Shown piece by piece: positions 7,488 to 19,015 of a stretch of 64,000 nt of DNA. The stretch is from Nocardia seriolae NBRC 15557. Its GTDB lineage: Bacteria > Actinomycetota > Actinomycetes > Mycobacteriales > Mycobacteriaceae. Location of the stretch: assembly GCF_007990715.1 (NCBI RefSeq), contig NZ_BJWY01000001.1:1-64000 (forward strand), read 5' to 3'. Numbering within the stretch: the first letter of the stretch is position 1; every line of letters begins with the position of its first letter. Made by a program: the position numbers and the translations under genes. A model generated the notes under the pieces. It ran no database searches and had not been told where the DNA came from. It was given only the letters and a program-made list of their open reading frames with translations.

Positions 7488-7718
7488 TCAGCCGTGATGC
7501 GGCGGGACCTGGGAACGCAGCCAATCATCCGAGGATCGACCGGATTCGGGCTCGGGAGTGCGCTCGTCCTTGGTGGTGGACGGCAGTTCGTCACCGAAGA
7601 CGCGCGCGAGCCTGGCGCGTTCGGCAGGGGTCAAACGACGAGACCCCGCCCGGCGCTCGGCCGGACGGGGTGACGCTGTCGAATCGGTCGACCCGGAAGG
7701 TTCTTCGCCGTCGGTCAT
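7488..7718 (-). CDS. Small conserved actinobacterial protein next to moaB2
   Basis: A 76-aa soluble protein of unknown function. The middle (RLTPAERARLARVFGDELP) and the C-terminal DWLRSQVPPHHG resemble a short protein I recall as common beside moaB2/pepD in actinobacteria; that is from memory, not a search. It is charged, with no cysteine, membrane segment or signal. Its ATG overlaps the moaB2 stop (ATGA), so it is translated with the pepD-moaB2 operon. Read as a real gene because of the coupling and the family-like ending. Confidence 0.72.
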   Translation of the reverse strand: MTDGEEPSGSTDSTASPRPAERRAGSRRLTPAERARLARVFGDELPSTTKDERTPEPESGRSSDDWLRSQVPPHHG

Positions 7719-8307
7719 TCCGACAGGCCGGACAGCTCATCGATGACGCGACTGGCCAGCGGACCCAGGGTGGCCATACCGTCGCGAATGGCGGCGCGCG
7801 AACCCGGCAGGTTCACCACCAGCGTGCTGCCCGACACCCCGGCCAGCCCGCGCGACAGGCCCGCGTCCAGCGAGCCCGAGGCCAGCCCGGAGGAGCGCAG
7901 CGCCTCGCTGATGCCGGGCAGCACCCGGTCCAGCACCTCCTCGGTGGCCTCCGGGGTCACGTCGCGCGGCGACATGCCGGTGCCGCCGACCGAGATGACC
8001 AGGTCGACACCGCCGATCACCGCGGTATTGAGCGCATTGCGGATCTCCACCTCGTCGGCCTGCACCGAGACCGAGGCGTCGACCAGGAACCCGGCCTCGG
8101 TGAGTAGTTCGGTCACCAGCGGGCCCAGCGAGTCCACCCCGCCATGGGCGGTTCGGTCGTCGACGACAACGACAAGAGCACGGCCCGCGACAGCGGAATC
8201 GATTTCCATGGTGCTCACCGTAGCGCCCTTGTCCGACAACAGCTCCCAGCCCCCGTCCGGTGTGACACGGATCGTCGGTACCGGTTCCCTACCAGCCTCG
8301 TGAAACA

Positions 8308-8311
<4 letters not shown>
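7715..8311 (-). CDS. moaB2: MoaB/Mog-domain molybdopterin-binding protein
   Basis: A 198-aa protein with a MoaB/MogA fold: GRALVVVVDDR near 43-53, the molybdopterin-contact loop GGTGMSPRDVTPEA (about 107-120) and the LPGSRAA motif near 165. The family adenylates molybdopterin or binds it during molybdenum-cofactor synthesis. The start overlaps the pepD stop by four bases (ATGATG context) behind a GGAGGG site; a second possible start is ATG 8209, which would remove a 34-residue non-conserved leader. The pepD-moaB2 order matches Rv0983-Rv0984, so co-regulation by MprA is likely. Confidence 0.9.
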
Positions 8312-10098
<1,787 letters not shown>

Positions 10099-10142
10099 TT
10101 CTCGTTTTCTCCTCGAGTCTCGTCGCCAAGCCTGGCGGGAAC

Positions 10143-10161
10143 GACTGAGAGTGGACTGAGA
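10143..10161 (-). promoter_or_regulatory. MprA box upstream of pepD
   Basis: On the minus strand TCTCAGTC-CAC-TCTCAGTC: two identical 8-bp direct repeats separated by 3 bp, the published architecture of the MprA box. It lies 44 bp before the pepD start. The same 8-mers form the box in front of mprA. Confidence 0.82.
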
Positions 10162-10194
10162 CCGTGCTTGCTTTTAGCCGAGCTTTCCCGGGGT

Positions 10195-11661
10195 TCAGTT
10201 GTCGTCCGCCACCACGGATTGCGGCGGTGCACCTTCTCCAGGCAGCACGATACGGATCAAAGCGCCGCCGCGGTCGGAAGTATCGATGTTGATGGTGCCC
10301 CCGTGTTTGGTCACAACCTGCTTCACGATCGCCAGGCCCAGACCGGATCCTGGCATGGAACGCGAGGCGGTGGTGCGATAGAAACGCTCGAAGACGAGCT
10401 CGCGTTCGGCGGGCGGAATGCCGGGTCCGGCGTCGTCGACCGCGAATTCCAGCAGCCCGCGCCCGCTCTCGCGCATGGTGACGAAGACCTTCGCGCCCTC
10501 GGGGCTCCATTTGGCCGCGTTGTCGAGCACATTGAGCAGGGCGCGTTCCAGTCCCGGTTCGTCGCCGTAGATGAACCAGGGGCGCAACTGGGCGTCGAAT
10601 TCGATGCCGGTGCGACGACGGCGGACTCGCTCGAGCGCTCGCTCGGCCACATCGCCGAGGTCGATCTGCTCGTACACGGTCTCGGGTGCGTCCTCGCGGG
10701 CCAGGTCGACCAGATCGCCCACCAGCGTGGACAACTCCTCGATCTGGGCCATCACGTCGGTGCGCAGCTCGGCCATGTCCTGGTCCGGGATGCGGGGCGC
10801 GCCCGGCCGCGAGGAGGCGATGAGCAGTTCCATATTGGTGCGCAAAGAGGTCAGTGGCGTCTTCAGCTCGTGCCCGGCGTCGGCGACCAATCGGCGCTGC
10901 CGTTCCCGGGATTCGCCCAGGGCGCGCAGCATGGTGTTGAAACTCTCGGTGAGCCGGGCGAGTTCGTCGTCGCCGGTGACCGGGATGGGGGTCAGATCGT
11001 CGGTGCGGGCGATGCGCTCGGTGGCGGCGGTGAGCCGGGCGATGGGCCGCAACCCGGTGCGCCCCACGGTGGTTCCGGCCGCGGCCGCCACCACCACGCC
11101 GCAGCCGCCGACCACGAACAGCAGCCAGGCCAGCCGGTCGAGCACCTCCCGGGTGGGCTGCAGCCGCTGCGAGACCACCAGGGTGGCCCCGGAGTGCATG
11201 CGCCGCGCCAGCACCCGCTGATCGTCCACGGTGCGCAGCGAGAAGGCGATCTCGCCGCGGGCCACCGCGCGCTCCTGATTGCCGATGGGCGGAATCGTGG
11301 CCTGCGGCGGCACGTACTGCGACTGGTCGGCGAAGACCAGGGCCACGCCGACATCGTTGGTGTAGAGCCCCGCGAACACCAGTGATTGGAACCCGAGGCT
11401 GTCGAGATTGTTGTCGACCATGACCGAGGCGCGGGCCCGCAGTTGCGAGTCCACGTCCGCGTACAGCGAGCGCGCCACCATGGCGTAGGCGGCGATGGAG
11501 GTGAAGGCGACGGCCACGGCCACCACCGAGGCGGCCAGCAGGGTCACCCGCCAGCGCAGCGACACCGAGCGGGTCAGCGGTATGGGCGGCCGCAATTCGG
11601 CCGTCTCGGTCCGCGACCCGAGACCGGCGACCACCGGGCGCCGGGGAACGGTTCTACCCAC
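10195..11661 (-). CDS. mprB: Envelope-stress sensor histidine kinase MprB
   Basis: A 488-aa two-component kinase. TM1 is about 35-57 and TM2 about 190-212, enclosing an extracytoplasmic sensor domain; HAMP follows (about 212-250), then HisKA with phospho-acceptor H264 (DAGHELKTPL) and a HATPase domain with N (VLDNAAKW), G1 (DDAGPGI) and G2 (GSGLGLAIV) boxes. MprB phosphorylates MprA in response to envelope stress in mycobacteria. The gene begins 11 bp after mprA, so the two form one operon, and it lies just upstream of their target pepD. Confidence 0.94.
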   Translation of the reverse strand: MGRTVPRRPVVAGLGSRTETAELRPPIPLTRSVSLRWRVTLLAASVVAVAVAFTSIAAYAMVARSLYADVDSQLRARASVMVDNNLDSLGFQSLVFAGLYTNDVGVALVFADQSQYVPPQATIPPIGNQERAVARGEIAFSLRTVDDQRVLARRMHSGATLVVSQRLQPTREVLDRLAWLLFVVGGCGVVVAAAAGTTVGRTGLRPIARLTAATERIARTDDLTPIPVTGDDELARLTESFNTMLRALGESRERQRRLVADAGHELKTPLTSLRTNMELLIASSRPGAPRIPDQDMAELRTDVMAQIEELSTLVGDLVDLAREDAPETVYEQIDLGDVAERALERVRRRRTGIEFDAQLRPWFIYGDEPGLERALLNVLDNAAKWSPEGAKVFVTMRESGRGLLEFAVDDAGPGIPPAERELVFERFYRTTASRSMPGSGLGLAIVKQVVTKHGGTINIDTSDRGGALIRIVLPGEGAPPQSVVADDN

Positions 11662-11672
11662 GAACTCGGCTC

Positions 11673-12362
11673 CTACGGCGGGGTCTCGCGCAGCACGTAG
11701 CCGACGCCGCGCACGGTGTGGATGAGTCGCGCCTCACCGTCGGCCTCGGTCTTGCGGCGCAGGTAGCCGATGTACACCTCGAGCGCGTTGCCGGAGGTGG
11801 GGAAGTCGTAGCCCCACACCTCCTCCAGGATGCGGCTGCGGGTGAGCACCCGGCGCGGGTTGGCCATCAGCATTTCCAGCAGCGAGAACTCGGTGCGGGT
11901 GAGGCTGATCGGGCGTTCGCCGCGGGTGACCTCGCGGGTGACCGGATCCAGCGACAGGTCGGCGAAGGTCATGGCCTCCGAGAGGGCGTCGGCCTCCCCG
12001 GTGGCGGTGCGGCGCAGCAGGGCGCGCAGCCGAGCGAGGAGTTCCTCGAGCGCGAAGGGCTTGGGTAGGTAGTCGTCGGCGCCGGCGTCGAGGCCCGCGA
12101 CGCGTTCGGAGACCGAATCCCGTGCGGTGAGTACCAGAATCGGCAGATCGTCGCCGGTGCTGCGCAGCCGGCGGCAGACCTCGAGGCCGTCGAGGCGGGG
12201 CATCATGACGTCCAGGACGAGGGCGTCGGGTCGCTGACCGGCGGTCTTCTCCAAGGCGTCGAGACCGTCGACGGCGAGGTCGACGGTGTAACCGTTGAAG
12301 GTCAGCGAGCGACGCAGCGATTCGCGAACCGCGCGGTCGTCGTCGGCTACCAGAATGCGCAT
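11673..12362 (-). CDS. mprA: OmpR-family response regulator MprA
   Basis: A 229-aa response regulator: receiver domain with acidic pocket DDD (7-9), phospho-acceptor D51 (LVLDVMMP) and a conserved Lys in LPKPFA near 101, then an OmpR/PhoB winged helix ending in [13 protein letters not shown]. It controls stress genes including pepD and itself in M. tuberculosis. ATG 12362 (MRILVADDD) is chosen over a start at 12380 because the receiver strand begins there. A perfect two-repeat MprA box lies 22-40 bp upstream, so autoregulation is likely. Confidence 0.95.
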   Translation of the reverse strand: MRILVADDDRAVRESLRRSLTFNGYTVDLAVDGLDALEKTAGQRPDALVLDVMMPRLDGLEVCRRLRSTGDDLPILVLTARDSVSERVAGLDAGADDYLPKPFALEELLARLRALLRRTATGEADALSEAMTFADLSLDPVTREVTRGERPISLTRTEFSLLEMLMANPRRVLTRSRILEEVWGYDFPTSGNALEVYIGYLRRKTEADGEARLIHTVRGVGYVLRETPP

Positions 12363-12693
12363 GGCAACAAGTCTGCCCACAGCGACTGAGAGGTGACTGA
12401 GAAGGTCCCCTCCGACACGCCGGGCAAGTGAGGCAGATGACCTGCGTGTTTTATGAACGGCTTACGCGGAGTGGTTGTGATGTCACCCAAATTGACGCGA
12501 AACCCGTTGTGGCAAGCGCGCATTCGGGGTCTTATACAGCAAGTCGCCCGAATTGCCGTTACGCAGCTCACGCGGTATGTTGCAGGCCGTAAAAGAAGAC
12601 CTCTAGTTGGTTCCGCGCGGGTTCGACCCCAAAGCCGTACAACCGCATACGTACCCGGGGGTCAATCGTGAAAGCGGAGGCGACGGAAGCGGG
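12363..12693. other. Divergent intergenic region mprA / conservon
   Basis: 331 bp between divergent operons. Apart from the MprA box nothing could be assigned with confidence. The half nearer the kinase gene is AT-richer (around 12450-12620), and a GGAGG lies at 12675-12679, 14 bp before the chosen kinase start. Confidence 0.5.
12384..12402 (-). promoter_or_regulatory. MprA box upstream of mprA
   Basis: On the minus strand TCTCAGTC-ACC-TCTCAGTC, two perfect 8-bp direct repeats with a 3-bp spacer, ending 21 bp before the mprA start. It indicates autoregulation and could also touch the divergent conservon promoter about 300 bp away. Confidence 0.82.
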
Positions 12694-15600
12694 ATGGAAG
12701 CAGCACCCCGGTCCTGGCAATTCAGCCTGTCCAACTGGCCCGTTACCCGCAAGGTCGGGATCGTGCTGGTGCTCCCGGTGCTCCTCGCCGCGACGTTCGC
12801 GGTACTGCGCATCAACAGCGAATTGCAGACCATTTCGAAACTGAGCGCGGCGACGGACCAGATGGACGTTTTGCACTCCACGGTCCAATTCATCACCTCC
12901 ACCAATGAACTCGCGGTGGCCGCGATCAACGGCGGCAACCAGGACGTCGATCCGGCGCTGGACGCCGCGACCGCCAAGTTCGATCAGGCGACGGCGGCCC
13001 TGGACACCACCCTCAAGACCTCCAACGCCGAGCCGGGCGTCGTGAAGGAGCTGGGCACCGCCATGGCGGTCGCCAAGACCATGCGCAACAGCCTGCGCAC
13101 CAGCTCCCCCCAGACCATCGGCGATCAAGCCGACGAGGTGCAGACCCGGACCCAGACCGCGCTCACCAACGCGCCGACCGTCGGTGACCTCCGGGTGCAG
13201 CAGTCGTTCCTGCAGTTCGGTGCGGCGCTCACCGCGTCGCGCCTGCTGACCCAGGAGCGCGTCATGCTGGCGGTGCCGGGCGCGGGCAACAATCCGGCCC
13301 TGCGCACCAAGCTGCTGACCGCCATCGGCGCCGAGATCACCATGATCGAGGTGTACCGCGGCCTCGCGCCCGACGCGGCGCAGAATGCCAACACGCTCAA
13401 GGACAATGCGGGCGCGCGCGTCGGCATCCTGATGCAGAACGTGCCCGACGCGGGCTCGCTGCCGGCCATGCAGGACTCGCTGCACAGCAGTGCCGAGGCA
13501 TACGCCAAAGAGGTCGAGAGCGTCGCGAACTCGATGGACGGCAAGCTGTCCGGGCTGACCACCGAGGCCCGCAACAACGTGCTCCGCGATACCTCCGTCG
13601 TGATCGGGATGCTGCTGGCCGGTCTGGCGCTGGCGCTGATCGTGGCCCGCTCACTGGTCGTGCCGGTGCGCCGCCTGCGGCGAGATGCCTTGCAGGTGGC
13701 CCACATCGACCTGCCACAGGAGCTCGAGGTGGTGCGCGCCGGCGGCGCGACCCCCGAGATCACCCCGGTCGACGTGCACACCACCGAGGAGATCGGCCAG
13801 CTGGCCCGCGCCGTCGACGACATCCACTCCCAGGCGCTGCACCTGGCCGCCGAGCAGGCGCGACTGAGCCTGCAGATCGGCAACATGTTCGAGACCCTCT
13901 CGCGCCGTAGCCAATCCCTCGTGGAGCAGCAGCTGGGCCTGATCGAGGAGCTCGAACGCGACGAGGACGACTCCGAGCGCCTGCAGTCGCTGTTCCGCCT
14001 CGACCACCTCGCCACCCGCATGCGCCGCAACGGCGACAACCTGCTGGTGCTGGCCGGAACCGCGCTGCGCCGCGGCCATCTCGCGCCGGTGCCGCTGTCG
14101 GACATGCTGTGGTCCTCGGTCTCCCAGGTGGAGGACTACCAGCGCGTCGAGATCGGCACCGTGCCCGACGGCATCGTCGCCGGTGAACCGGCCGTCGATA
14201 TCGAGCACCTGCTGGCCGAGCTGATCGACAACGCGCTGCGCTACTCCCCGCCCACCACGCCGGTGGCGGTGTCGGTGGCGCGCGCGGTGGACGGCGGCTA
14301 CCTGATCGAGATCACCGACCGCGGCCTCGGCATGAACGCCGAGGATCTGCAGGGCATCAACGACCGGCTGGCCTCCGGTGGCGAGGTCAATGTCGAGACC
14401 GCACGCCGCATGGGTCTTTTCGTGGTCGGCCGCCTGGCCAAGCGGCACAACATCACCGTCAGCCTGCGCCGCACCTCGGCCATGGTGCAGCAGCCCGGCA
14501 TCACCGCCAGCGTGCACCTGCCGGGCAGCCTGGTCTCGCCCGCGCCCGAGCGCACCGGCGACCCGACCGGGCAGTACGCGGTGCCGTCGGCCTTGCCGGT
14601 GCCCCCGTCAGCCCTGCCGGTGCCGCCCTCGGCGCTGGCCTCGGGCCCGATCCCGATGCCCACCGCGCAGAATCCCTTGCTGTCCGGGCCGATCGGCGTG
14701 CCGTCGGGCCCGGCCTCCGGGCCACAGCCCGCGGTCCCCGCGCCGCGGCTGACGCCGGTGCCCAATCCGCCCGAGCCCGCGCCGGCCACCACCACCGGTC
14801 GCTTCGCGACCACCAGTTCCGGCCTGCCGCAGCGCAAGCCGGGTCCCGATACCGGCGAGCAGCCCGTGGTCCCCGCCTTCCGGGGTGAGCAGCCGCGCCA
14901 GGATCGCTTCTCCGACGGGTTCACCGACGCGTTCACCGCGCCGGAGGACGCCCGTGCCTACGGGGTCACCGCGCTCAACGCGGAACGCGAGGTTCCGGCC
15001 GCGCCGGATCGGATGGACTTCTGGGGCGAGGCCCGCACGCCCGAACCGGTCGCGCAGGCGCCCGAGCCGGTCGCGCCGATCACCGGCCTCGACCGCTCCG
15101 GCTACGGCGACAACCAGGGCTACGGCGACAACTCCGGATACGGCGACAACTCCGGATACGGCGACAACTCCGGATACGGCGACAACTCCGGATACGGCTT
15201 CAGCGCCGAGGCGGAGAGCGCGGGCACCTCGTTCGGCAACGGCTACAGCGCTTTCGGCACCGGCGAGCACCCGGTGGCCCGGCCCACCGAGAACGGCTAC
15301 GCGGTCGGGCCTTACAACCGCAACGCCCACGTCAACGGCACGGCCACGCCGGCCAACGGCAATTTCGGCGCCGGCGCACACGGCGAAGCCACCACCGCCA
15401 ACGGCAATGCCGCCGTCTCCGAGGGAGACGCTCCCGACGCCGATGCCGTTGCCACCACAGATATTCGCGGCAATGACGCCGCACCCGCCGCGCAGCGGCC
15501 GGCCGCCCAGCCGTCCGGACTGCGCCCGGTGGACGGGGCCCCGACCCCGATCTTCCAGCGCATGGTCTCCGAGTGGCTGGTGGAACCGGCCGCCACCGAA

Positions 15601-15864
15601 CAGACCGGCGCGGCGTGGTCGTCGACCTCGGACGTCGGCTGGGCCGCGGCCGAGGAGGCGGCCAACCCGATCACCAGTAGTCGCACCCAGGGTGGGCTGC
15701 CGATTCGGCAGCCCGGCGCCCAGCTGGTGCCCGGAGCCGTCGCCCAAGAGGACGACGGCGCAGGCCGCAATCCGGAGGAGATCCGCAACAGCCTCTCCAG
15801 GCATCTCAGCGGTGTCCATTCCGGGCGGGCCGACTCCCAGTACAACGACGGAGGGCATGCATGA
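12694..15864 (+). CDS. cvnA: Conservon sensor histidine kinase-like protein (NIT/HAMP/HATPase), CvnA type
   Basis: 1056 aa from ATG 12694. TM1 (about 19-38), an extracytoplasmic helical sensor of the nitrate/nitrite-sensing (NIT) type (about 40-305), TM2 (about 310-332), HAMP, a dimerisation helix with candidate phospho-acceptor H438 ([10 protein letters not shown]), a HATPase domain (N box [13 protein letters not shown]1 ITDRGLGM), then about 430 disordered residues rich in Pro/Ala/Gly with a GYGDNS repeat (803-832). It heads a four-gene conservon, in Streptomyces a membrane-linked module resembling a G-protein-coupled sensor. An in-frame start at 12607 exists but adds 29 residues lacking family character. 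The stop overlaps the next start (ATGA). Confidence 0.88.
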   Translation: MEAAPRSWQFSLSNWPVTRKVGIVLVLPVLLAATFAVLRINSELQTISKLSAATDQMDVLHSTVQFITSTNELAVAAINGGNQDVDPALDAATAKFDQATAALDTTLKTSNAEPGVVKELGTAMAVAKTMRNSLRTSSPQTIGDQADEVQTRTQTALTNAPTVGDLRVQQSFLQFGAALTASRLLTQERVMLAVPGAGNNPALRTKLLTAIGAEITMIEVYRGLAPDAAQNANTLKDNAGARVGILMQNVPDAGSLPAMQDSLHSSAEAYAKEVESVANSMDGKLSGLTTEARNNVLRDTSVVIGMLLAGLALALIVARSLVVPVRRLRRDALQVAHIDLPQELEVVRAGGATPEITPVDVHTTEEIGQLARAVDDIHSQALHLAAEQARLSLQIGNMFETLSRRSQSLVEQQLGLIEELERDEDDSERLQSLFRLDHLATRMRRNGDNLLVLAGTALRRGHLAPVPLSDMLWSSVSQVEDYQRVEIGTVPDGIVAGEPAVDIEHLLAELIDNALRYSPPTTPVAVSVARAVDGGYLIEITDRGLGMNAEDLQGINDRLASGGEVNVETARRMGLFVVGRLAKRHNITVSLRRTSAMVQQPGITASVHLPGSLVSPAPERTGDPTGQYAVPSALPVPPSALPVPPSALASGPIPMPTAQNPLLSGPIGVPSGPASGPQPAVPAPRLTPVPNPPEPAPATTTGRFATTSSGLPQRKPGPDTGEQPVVPAFRGEQPRQDRFSDGFTDAFTAPEDARAYGVTALNAEREVPAAPDRMDFWGEARTPEPVAQAPEPVAPITGLDRSGYGDNQGYGDNSGYGDNSGYGDNSGYGDNSGYGFSAEAESAGTSFGNGYSAFGTGEHPVARPTENGYAVGPYNRNAHVNGTATPANGNFGAGAHGEATTANGNAAVSEGDAPDADAVATTDIRGNDAAPAAQRPAAQPSGLRPVDGAPTPIFQRMVSEWLVEPAATEQTGAAWSSTSDVGWAAAEEAANPITSSRTQGGLPIRQPGAQLVPGAVAQEDDGAGRNPEEIRNSLSRHLSGVHSGRADSQYNDGGHA
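15100..15189 (+). repeat. Tandem 18-bp coding repeat (GYGDNQ/S x5)
   Basis: Five in-frame 18-bp units encoding GYGDNQ once and GYGDNS four times, followed by GYGF. The last units are identical in DNA (GGATACGGCGACAACTCC), so copy number could change by slippage without breaking the frame. It lies in the disordered tail of the conservon kinase. Confidence 0.93.
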
Positions 15865-16271
15865 CCGAGACTCAGCGCACCACCACGGATGAGAATCTGA
15901 ACTGGCTGGTCACCCGCTTCACCCGGGAGGTGCCGGGCGTCTCGCACGCCGTCCTGGTCTCCGCGGACGGTCTGCTGCAGGCCACCAGCCCGCACCTGCC
16001 GTCCGATCGCGGTGAGCAGCTGGCCGCCGTGACCGCCGGTCTGGCCAGCCTGTCCGCCGGTGCCGCACAGCTTTTCGAGGGCGGCAAGGTGATGCAGTCC
16101 ATCGTCGAGATGCAGCGCGGCTACCTGCTGGTCATGAGCGTGGGCAATGGCTCGCACCTGGCGGTGCTGGCCAACAAGCAACACGACATCGGCCGCATCG
16201 GCTACGAGATGGCCCTGCTGGTCGACCGGGTCGGGTCGGTGGTCTCGGCCACCGCCCGCACAGCTTCCTAG
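15861..16271 (+). CDS. cvnB: Roadblock/LC7-domain protein, conservon CvnB
   Basis: A 136-aa single-domain roadblock/LC7 protein. Visible features are the opening [21 protein letters not shown] strand and helix, the [10 protein letters not shown] segment and [14 protein letters not shown] near the C-terminus. Roadblock proteins bind small GTPases; in Myxococcus MglB of this fold is a GTPase-activating protein for MglA. Here the partner is the GTPase two genes downstream. The start overlaps the kinase stop by four bases. Confidence 0.93.
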   Translation: MTETQRTTTDENLNWLVTRFTREVPGVSHAVLVSADGLLQATSPHLPSDRGEQLAAVTAGLASLSAGAAQLFEGGKVMQSIVEMQRGYLLVMSVGNGSHLAVLANKQHDIGRIGYEMALLVDRVGSVVSATARTAS

Positions 16272-16282
16272 ATGAGCCGCCC

Positions 16283-16660
16283 ATGACCAATTCCTTTGGC
16301 GGTGGCGGTAACCGGCCACCGACCACACGTGTTCGTCCCTACGCGCTGACCTCCGGTCGCACCGAGCCGGCGGTCGAACTGCCGCTCGAGGCGGTCGTCG
16401 AGACCCTGTCCTACACCGCCCATTTCGACTGGCCCGCCGGTGATGTGCGCACCGAGATCCTGCGGCTGGGCACCGCCCGGCTCTCGGTCGCGGAGATCGC
16501 CGCGCACCTGGGACGTCCACTGGGCATGATCCGGGTCGTCATCGGCGACCTGGTCGTCGCCGGGACCCTGCGCGTGCATTCGACCCTGAGCGACCAGGCC
16601 ACCTTCGACGAGCGACGATCCCTGATGGAGAGGACCCTGCATGGACTCCGCGCCCTTTGA
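16283..16660 (+). CDS. cvnC: DUF742 protein, conservon CvnC
   Basis: A 125-aa DUF742 protein with the family pattern TRVRPYALTSGRTEP near the N-terminus and a winged-helix-like C-terminal half (LSVAEIAAHLGRPLGMIRVVIGDL region). DUF742 proteins occur almost only in conservons and are thought to bind DNA or partner proteins, but no activity is established. It starts 11 bp after cvnB and overlaps cvnD by 20 bp, so the four genes are tightly coupled. Confidence 0.92.
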   Translation: MTNSFGGGGNRPPTTRVRPYALTSGRTEPAVELPLEAVVETLSYTAHFDWPAGDVRTEILRLGTARLSVAEIAAHLGRPLGMIRVVIGDLVVAGTLRVHSTLSDQATFDERRSLMERTLHGLRAL

Positions 16661-17336
16661 CGGCGGAGGCTACCCCGGTGGCCCCCACGGGGCCCCCGGC
16701 TACACGACCGGGCAATTCCCCAACCCGGCCCTGCAGTTCCCGCCGCGACCGGGCGAGGAGGCCCGCACCGCCTCCACCAAGATCGTCGTAGCGGGCGGAT
16801 TCGGCGCGGGCAAGACCACGTTCGTCGGCGCGGTCTCGGAGATCGTGCCGCTGCGCACCGAGGCCATGGTGACCGGCTACTCCGACGGGGTCGACGACCT
16901 CGCCGCCACGCCGGGCAAGGAAACCACCACGGTGGCCATGGATTTCGGCCGCATCATCCTGCCCGGCAACCTGGTGCTGTACCTGTTCGGCACGCCCGGG
17001 CAGCGGCGGTTCTGGTTCATGTGGGACGACCTCATCCGCGGCGCCATCGGCGCGGTGGTGCTGGTCGACACCCGCCGCATCGAGGACAGCTTCGCAGCGG
17101 TGGACTTCTTCGAGGCCAAGTCGCTGCCGTTCCTGATCGCGGTCAATCGCTTTCCGGACGCGCCGCGCTTCCCGGTCGCCGAGCTGCGCGAGGCGCTCAG
17201 CGTGCGCGACGGGGTCCCGATCGTGGACATCGACGCGCGCGACCCGGCCGAGGTGCGGCGTTCACTGGCCGCCGTCACGGAGTACGCGATCGAAAGGCTG
17301 ATGGCGGCGCAACGCGAAAACGCCGGTCGCGCTTAG
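16641..17336 (+). CDS. cvnD: ATP/GTP-binding small GTPase-like protein, conservon CvnD
   Basis: A 231-aa protein: a Gly/Pro-rich N-terminal 40 residues, then a Ras-like domain with P-loop GGFGAGKTT (52-60), a Thr-rich switch I region (GKETTTVAMDFG), the switch II motif FGTPGQRRFW and a G4 box read as VNRF, where the usual NKxD has lost its acidic residue. The missing Asp may weaken guanine specificity, as in other members of this group. Its start lies inside cvnC behind GGAGAGG. It is probably the switch driven by the kinase and roadblock proteins. Confidence 0.92.
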   Translation: MDSAPFDGGGYPGGPHGAPGYTTGQFPNPALQFPPRPGEEARTASTKIVVAGGFGAGKTTFVGAVSEIVPLRTEAMVTGYSDGVDDLAATPGKETTTVAMDFGRIILPGNLVLYLFGTPGQRRFWFMWDDLIRGAIGAVVLVDTRRIEDSFAAVDFFEAKSLPFLIAVNRFPDAPRFPVAELREALSVRDGVPIVDIDARDPAEVRRSLAAVTEYAIERLMAAQRENAGRA

Positions 17337-17347
17337 GGGGATACCGG

Positions 17348-18130
17348 ATGATCTATTTCTCGATGGGCTACTGGGTCATCGCGCTGGCACTGATCGTGTC
17401 CTTCGCGGGGGCCGCCTGCGGGCTGGCCTGCATCCGCCAGTCCACCAAGTCGGTGACCCAGCGCTTCCGGCTGGTGTGGCAGTTCGTGGCGGCGGTCTCG
17501 ATCGGCGGCGTCGGTGTCGCCATGCCCATCTTCGTGTCGATGCTGGGCTTCGACGTCAAGGGCAGCCCGCTGCGCTACGACAACGTGTCCATCACGCTGT
17601 TCTCGGTGCTGGCCGCGACGACGGTGTTCCTGGCCATGCTGATCAACGGCCGGCGGCTGGTCTGGTGGCGGCTGCTGGTGGCGGCCGGTGTGATGGCCTT
17701 CGGCCTGGGCGACGTACATCAGCTGCTGCTCAACGCGATTCACATCCAGGGCACCGTGGAGCTGAGCCTGGTGTCCACGGTCGCGGTGTACGTGATCGCC
17801 TTCGTGCTCTCGGCGCTGACCCTGTGGTTCAGCCTCTGGGTGTCGTCGGTGCCGCTGGTGCTGGCCGGTGCGCTGGTCTACGCGATCCTGGTGACCGGCA
17901 TGCACTATGCCGGGCTGACCGGGCTGCAGGTGCACGTGGAGCCGTCCGCGGCCACGCCGCGCGGGGCCGTGCTGTTCGACTTCTTCGTGCCGTTCTTCAT
18001 CATCGGCACGCTGTCGCTGGCGATTCCGATCACGGCCATCCTGGTCGCGCCGGACCGCCGCGCGGCCCGGGCCGCCGGGTCGCAGGCAGAGGATACGCTG
18101 GGGCTGCGGCGACCGGAATCGGTGCACTGA
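17348..18130 (+). CDS. Seven-helix MHYT-like integral membrane protein
   Basis: A 260-aa polytopic protein with about seven transmembrane helices. One clear MHYT-type motif (VTGMHYAGL) is present near residue 185; the earlier repeat is degenerate (GLGDVHQLLL instead of a Met-His-Tyr triad). MHYT domains are proposed metal-binding sensors of oxygen, CO or NO. The gene starts 11 bp after cvnD behind a GGGGG site, so it is the fifth gene of the conservon operon. It could serve as a second membrane sensor or partner for the GTPase; that is inference from position. Confidence 0.78.
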   Translation: MIYFSMGYWVIALALIVSFAGAACGLACIRQSTKSVTQRFRLVWQFVAAVSIGGVGVAMPIFVSMLGFDVKGSPLRYDNVSITLFSVLAATTVFLAMLINGRRLVWWRLLVAAGVMAFGLGDVHQLLLNAIHIQGTVELSLVSTVAVYVIAFVLSALTLWFSLWVSSVPLVLAGALVYAILVTGMHYAGLTGLQVHVEPSAATPRGAVLFDFFVPFFIIGTLSLAIPITAILVAPDRRAARAAGSQAEDTLGLRRPESVH

Positions 18131-18169
18131 GCCGGAACCGGTGCCGCCGAGCCGGATTTCACGCCCTCC

Positions 18170-18193
18170 GGGCCGGGTCGACGGACCCGGCCC
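18170..18193. terminator. Terminator between conservon operon and VOC gene
   Basis: GGGCCGGGTC-gacg-GACCCGGCCC, a perfect 10-bp stem with a 4-base loop, between convergent genes. No T run follows on either strand. Confidence 0.65.
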
Positions 18194-18208
18194 GACGTGT
18201 GTGGCGAG

Positions 18209-19015
18209 TCAGTCGTCGGCCGCGGGCTCGGCGGCGACGGTGGTGGTCGGATCGAGCAGGCCGAACAGTTCGCCCTGCGGCGCGGCCATGATGGCCATGC
18301 GGCCGAACGGCCCGTCGGTGGCCGACATGAGCACGGTCGCACCCAGTTCCACCGCGCTCGCGATGCCGGTGTCGATGCCCTCGAACTGGAACCAGGTCAG
18401 CCAGTAGGGCACCTCGGCCGCCACGCCGCCCACGCTGTCGTCATTGATGCCGCCGACGGCCTCGGTCCCGCCGGGCGGGGTGAAGGTGGCGTATCGCAGG
18501 TTCTCCTCGTCGAATTCGGTGAAGGTGAATCCGAAGACGTCGCCGTAGAAGCTCTTCGCGGCCGCGAAATCGCCGGTGTGCAGGTCGTTCCAGACGTAGG
18601 AGCCGTGCTCGTTGTGGACGGCCGCGCCGTCGTGCGCGCGCGCCTCCCAGACCGCGAAGGGCGCGCCCGAGGCGTCTGCGGCCACGAACATGCGGCCGAA
18701 TTCCATCACGTCGAAGGCGGGCACCAGCAGCTTGCCGCCCGCGGCGGTCACCTGCTCGGCGCTCTTGTCGGCGTCGGCCACCGCGAAATACGTGGTCCAC
18801 ACCGACGGCACGCCCGCTTCGGGTTTGGGCCCGATGCCCGCCACCGCCCGTCCCTCGCGCATGGCCATGAGGTATCCCCCGGCGTCCTCCCCGCCGCCTT
18901 GCACATCCCAGCCGAACAGCGCGGCGTAGAACTCACCGGCCTTGGCCGGATCGTCGACCTGACAGTCGACCCAACACGGTGTGCCCGGGGGCCACGCCTC
19001 TTCGCGTACAGGCAT
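18209..19015 (-). CDS. Two-domain VOC (glyoxalase/bleomycin-resistance fold) protein
   Basis: A 268-aa protein made of two VOC domains (about 10-125 and 135-258). Each begins with a short strand and an AxxFYxxLFGW-type helix (AGEFYAALFGWDV near 26, AKSFYGDVFGFTF near 152). The first ends FAVWEARA, the second ELFGLLDP. Such tandem VOC proteins in actinobacteria include hydroxylases of antibiotic pathways and many uncharacterised enzymes. Nothing adjacent fixes the substrate. No signal or membrane segment. Confidence 0.85.
   Translation of the reverse strand: MPVREEAWPPGTPCWVDCQVDDPAKAGEFYAALFGWDVQGGGEDAGGYLMAMREGRAVAGIGPKPEAGVPSVWTTYFAVADADKSAEQVTAAGGKLLVPAFDVMEFGRMFVAADASGAPFAVWEARAHDGAAVHNEHGSYVWNDLHTGDFAAAKSFYGDVFGFTFTEFDEENLRYATFTPPGGTEAVGGINDDSVGGVAAEVPYWLTWFQFEGIDTGIASAVELGATVLMSATDGPFGRMAIMAAPQGELFGLLDPTTTVAAEPAADD

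Noticed and set aside
15100..15189. CRISPR-like tandem repeat
   Set aside because: Units are directly adjacent with no spacers and in frame as GYGDNS codons; it is a coding minisatellite.
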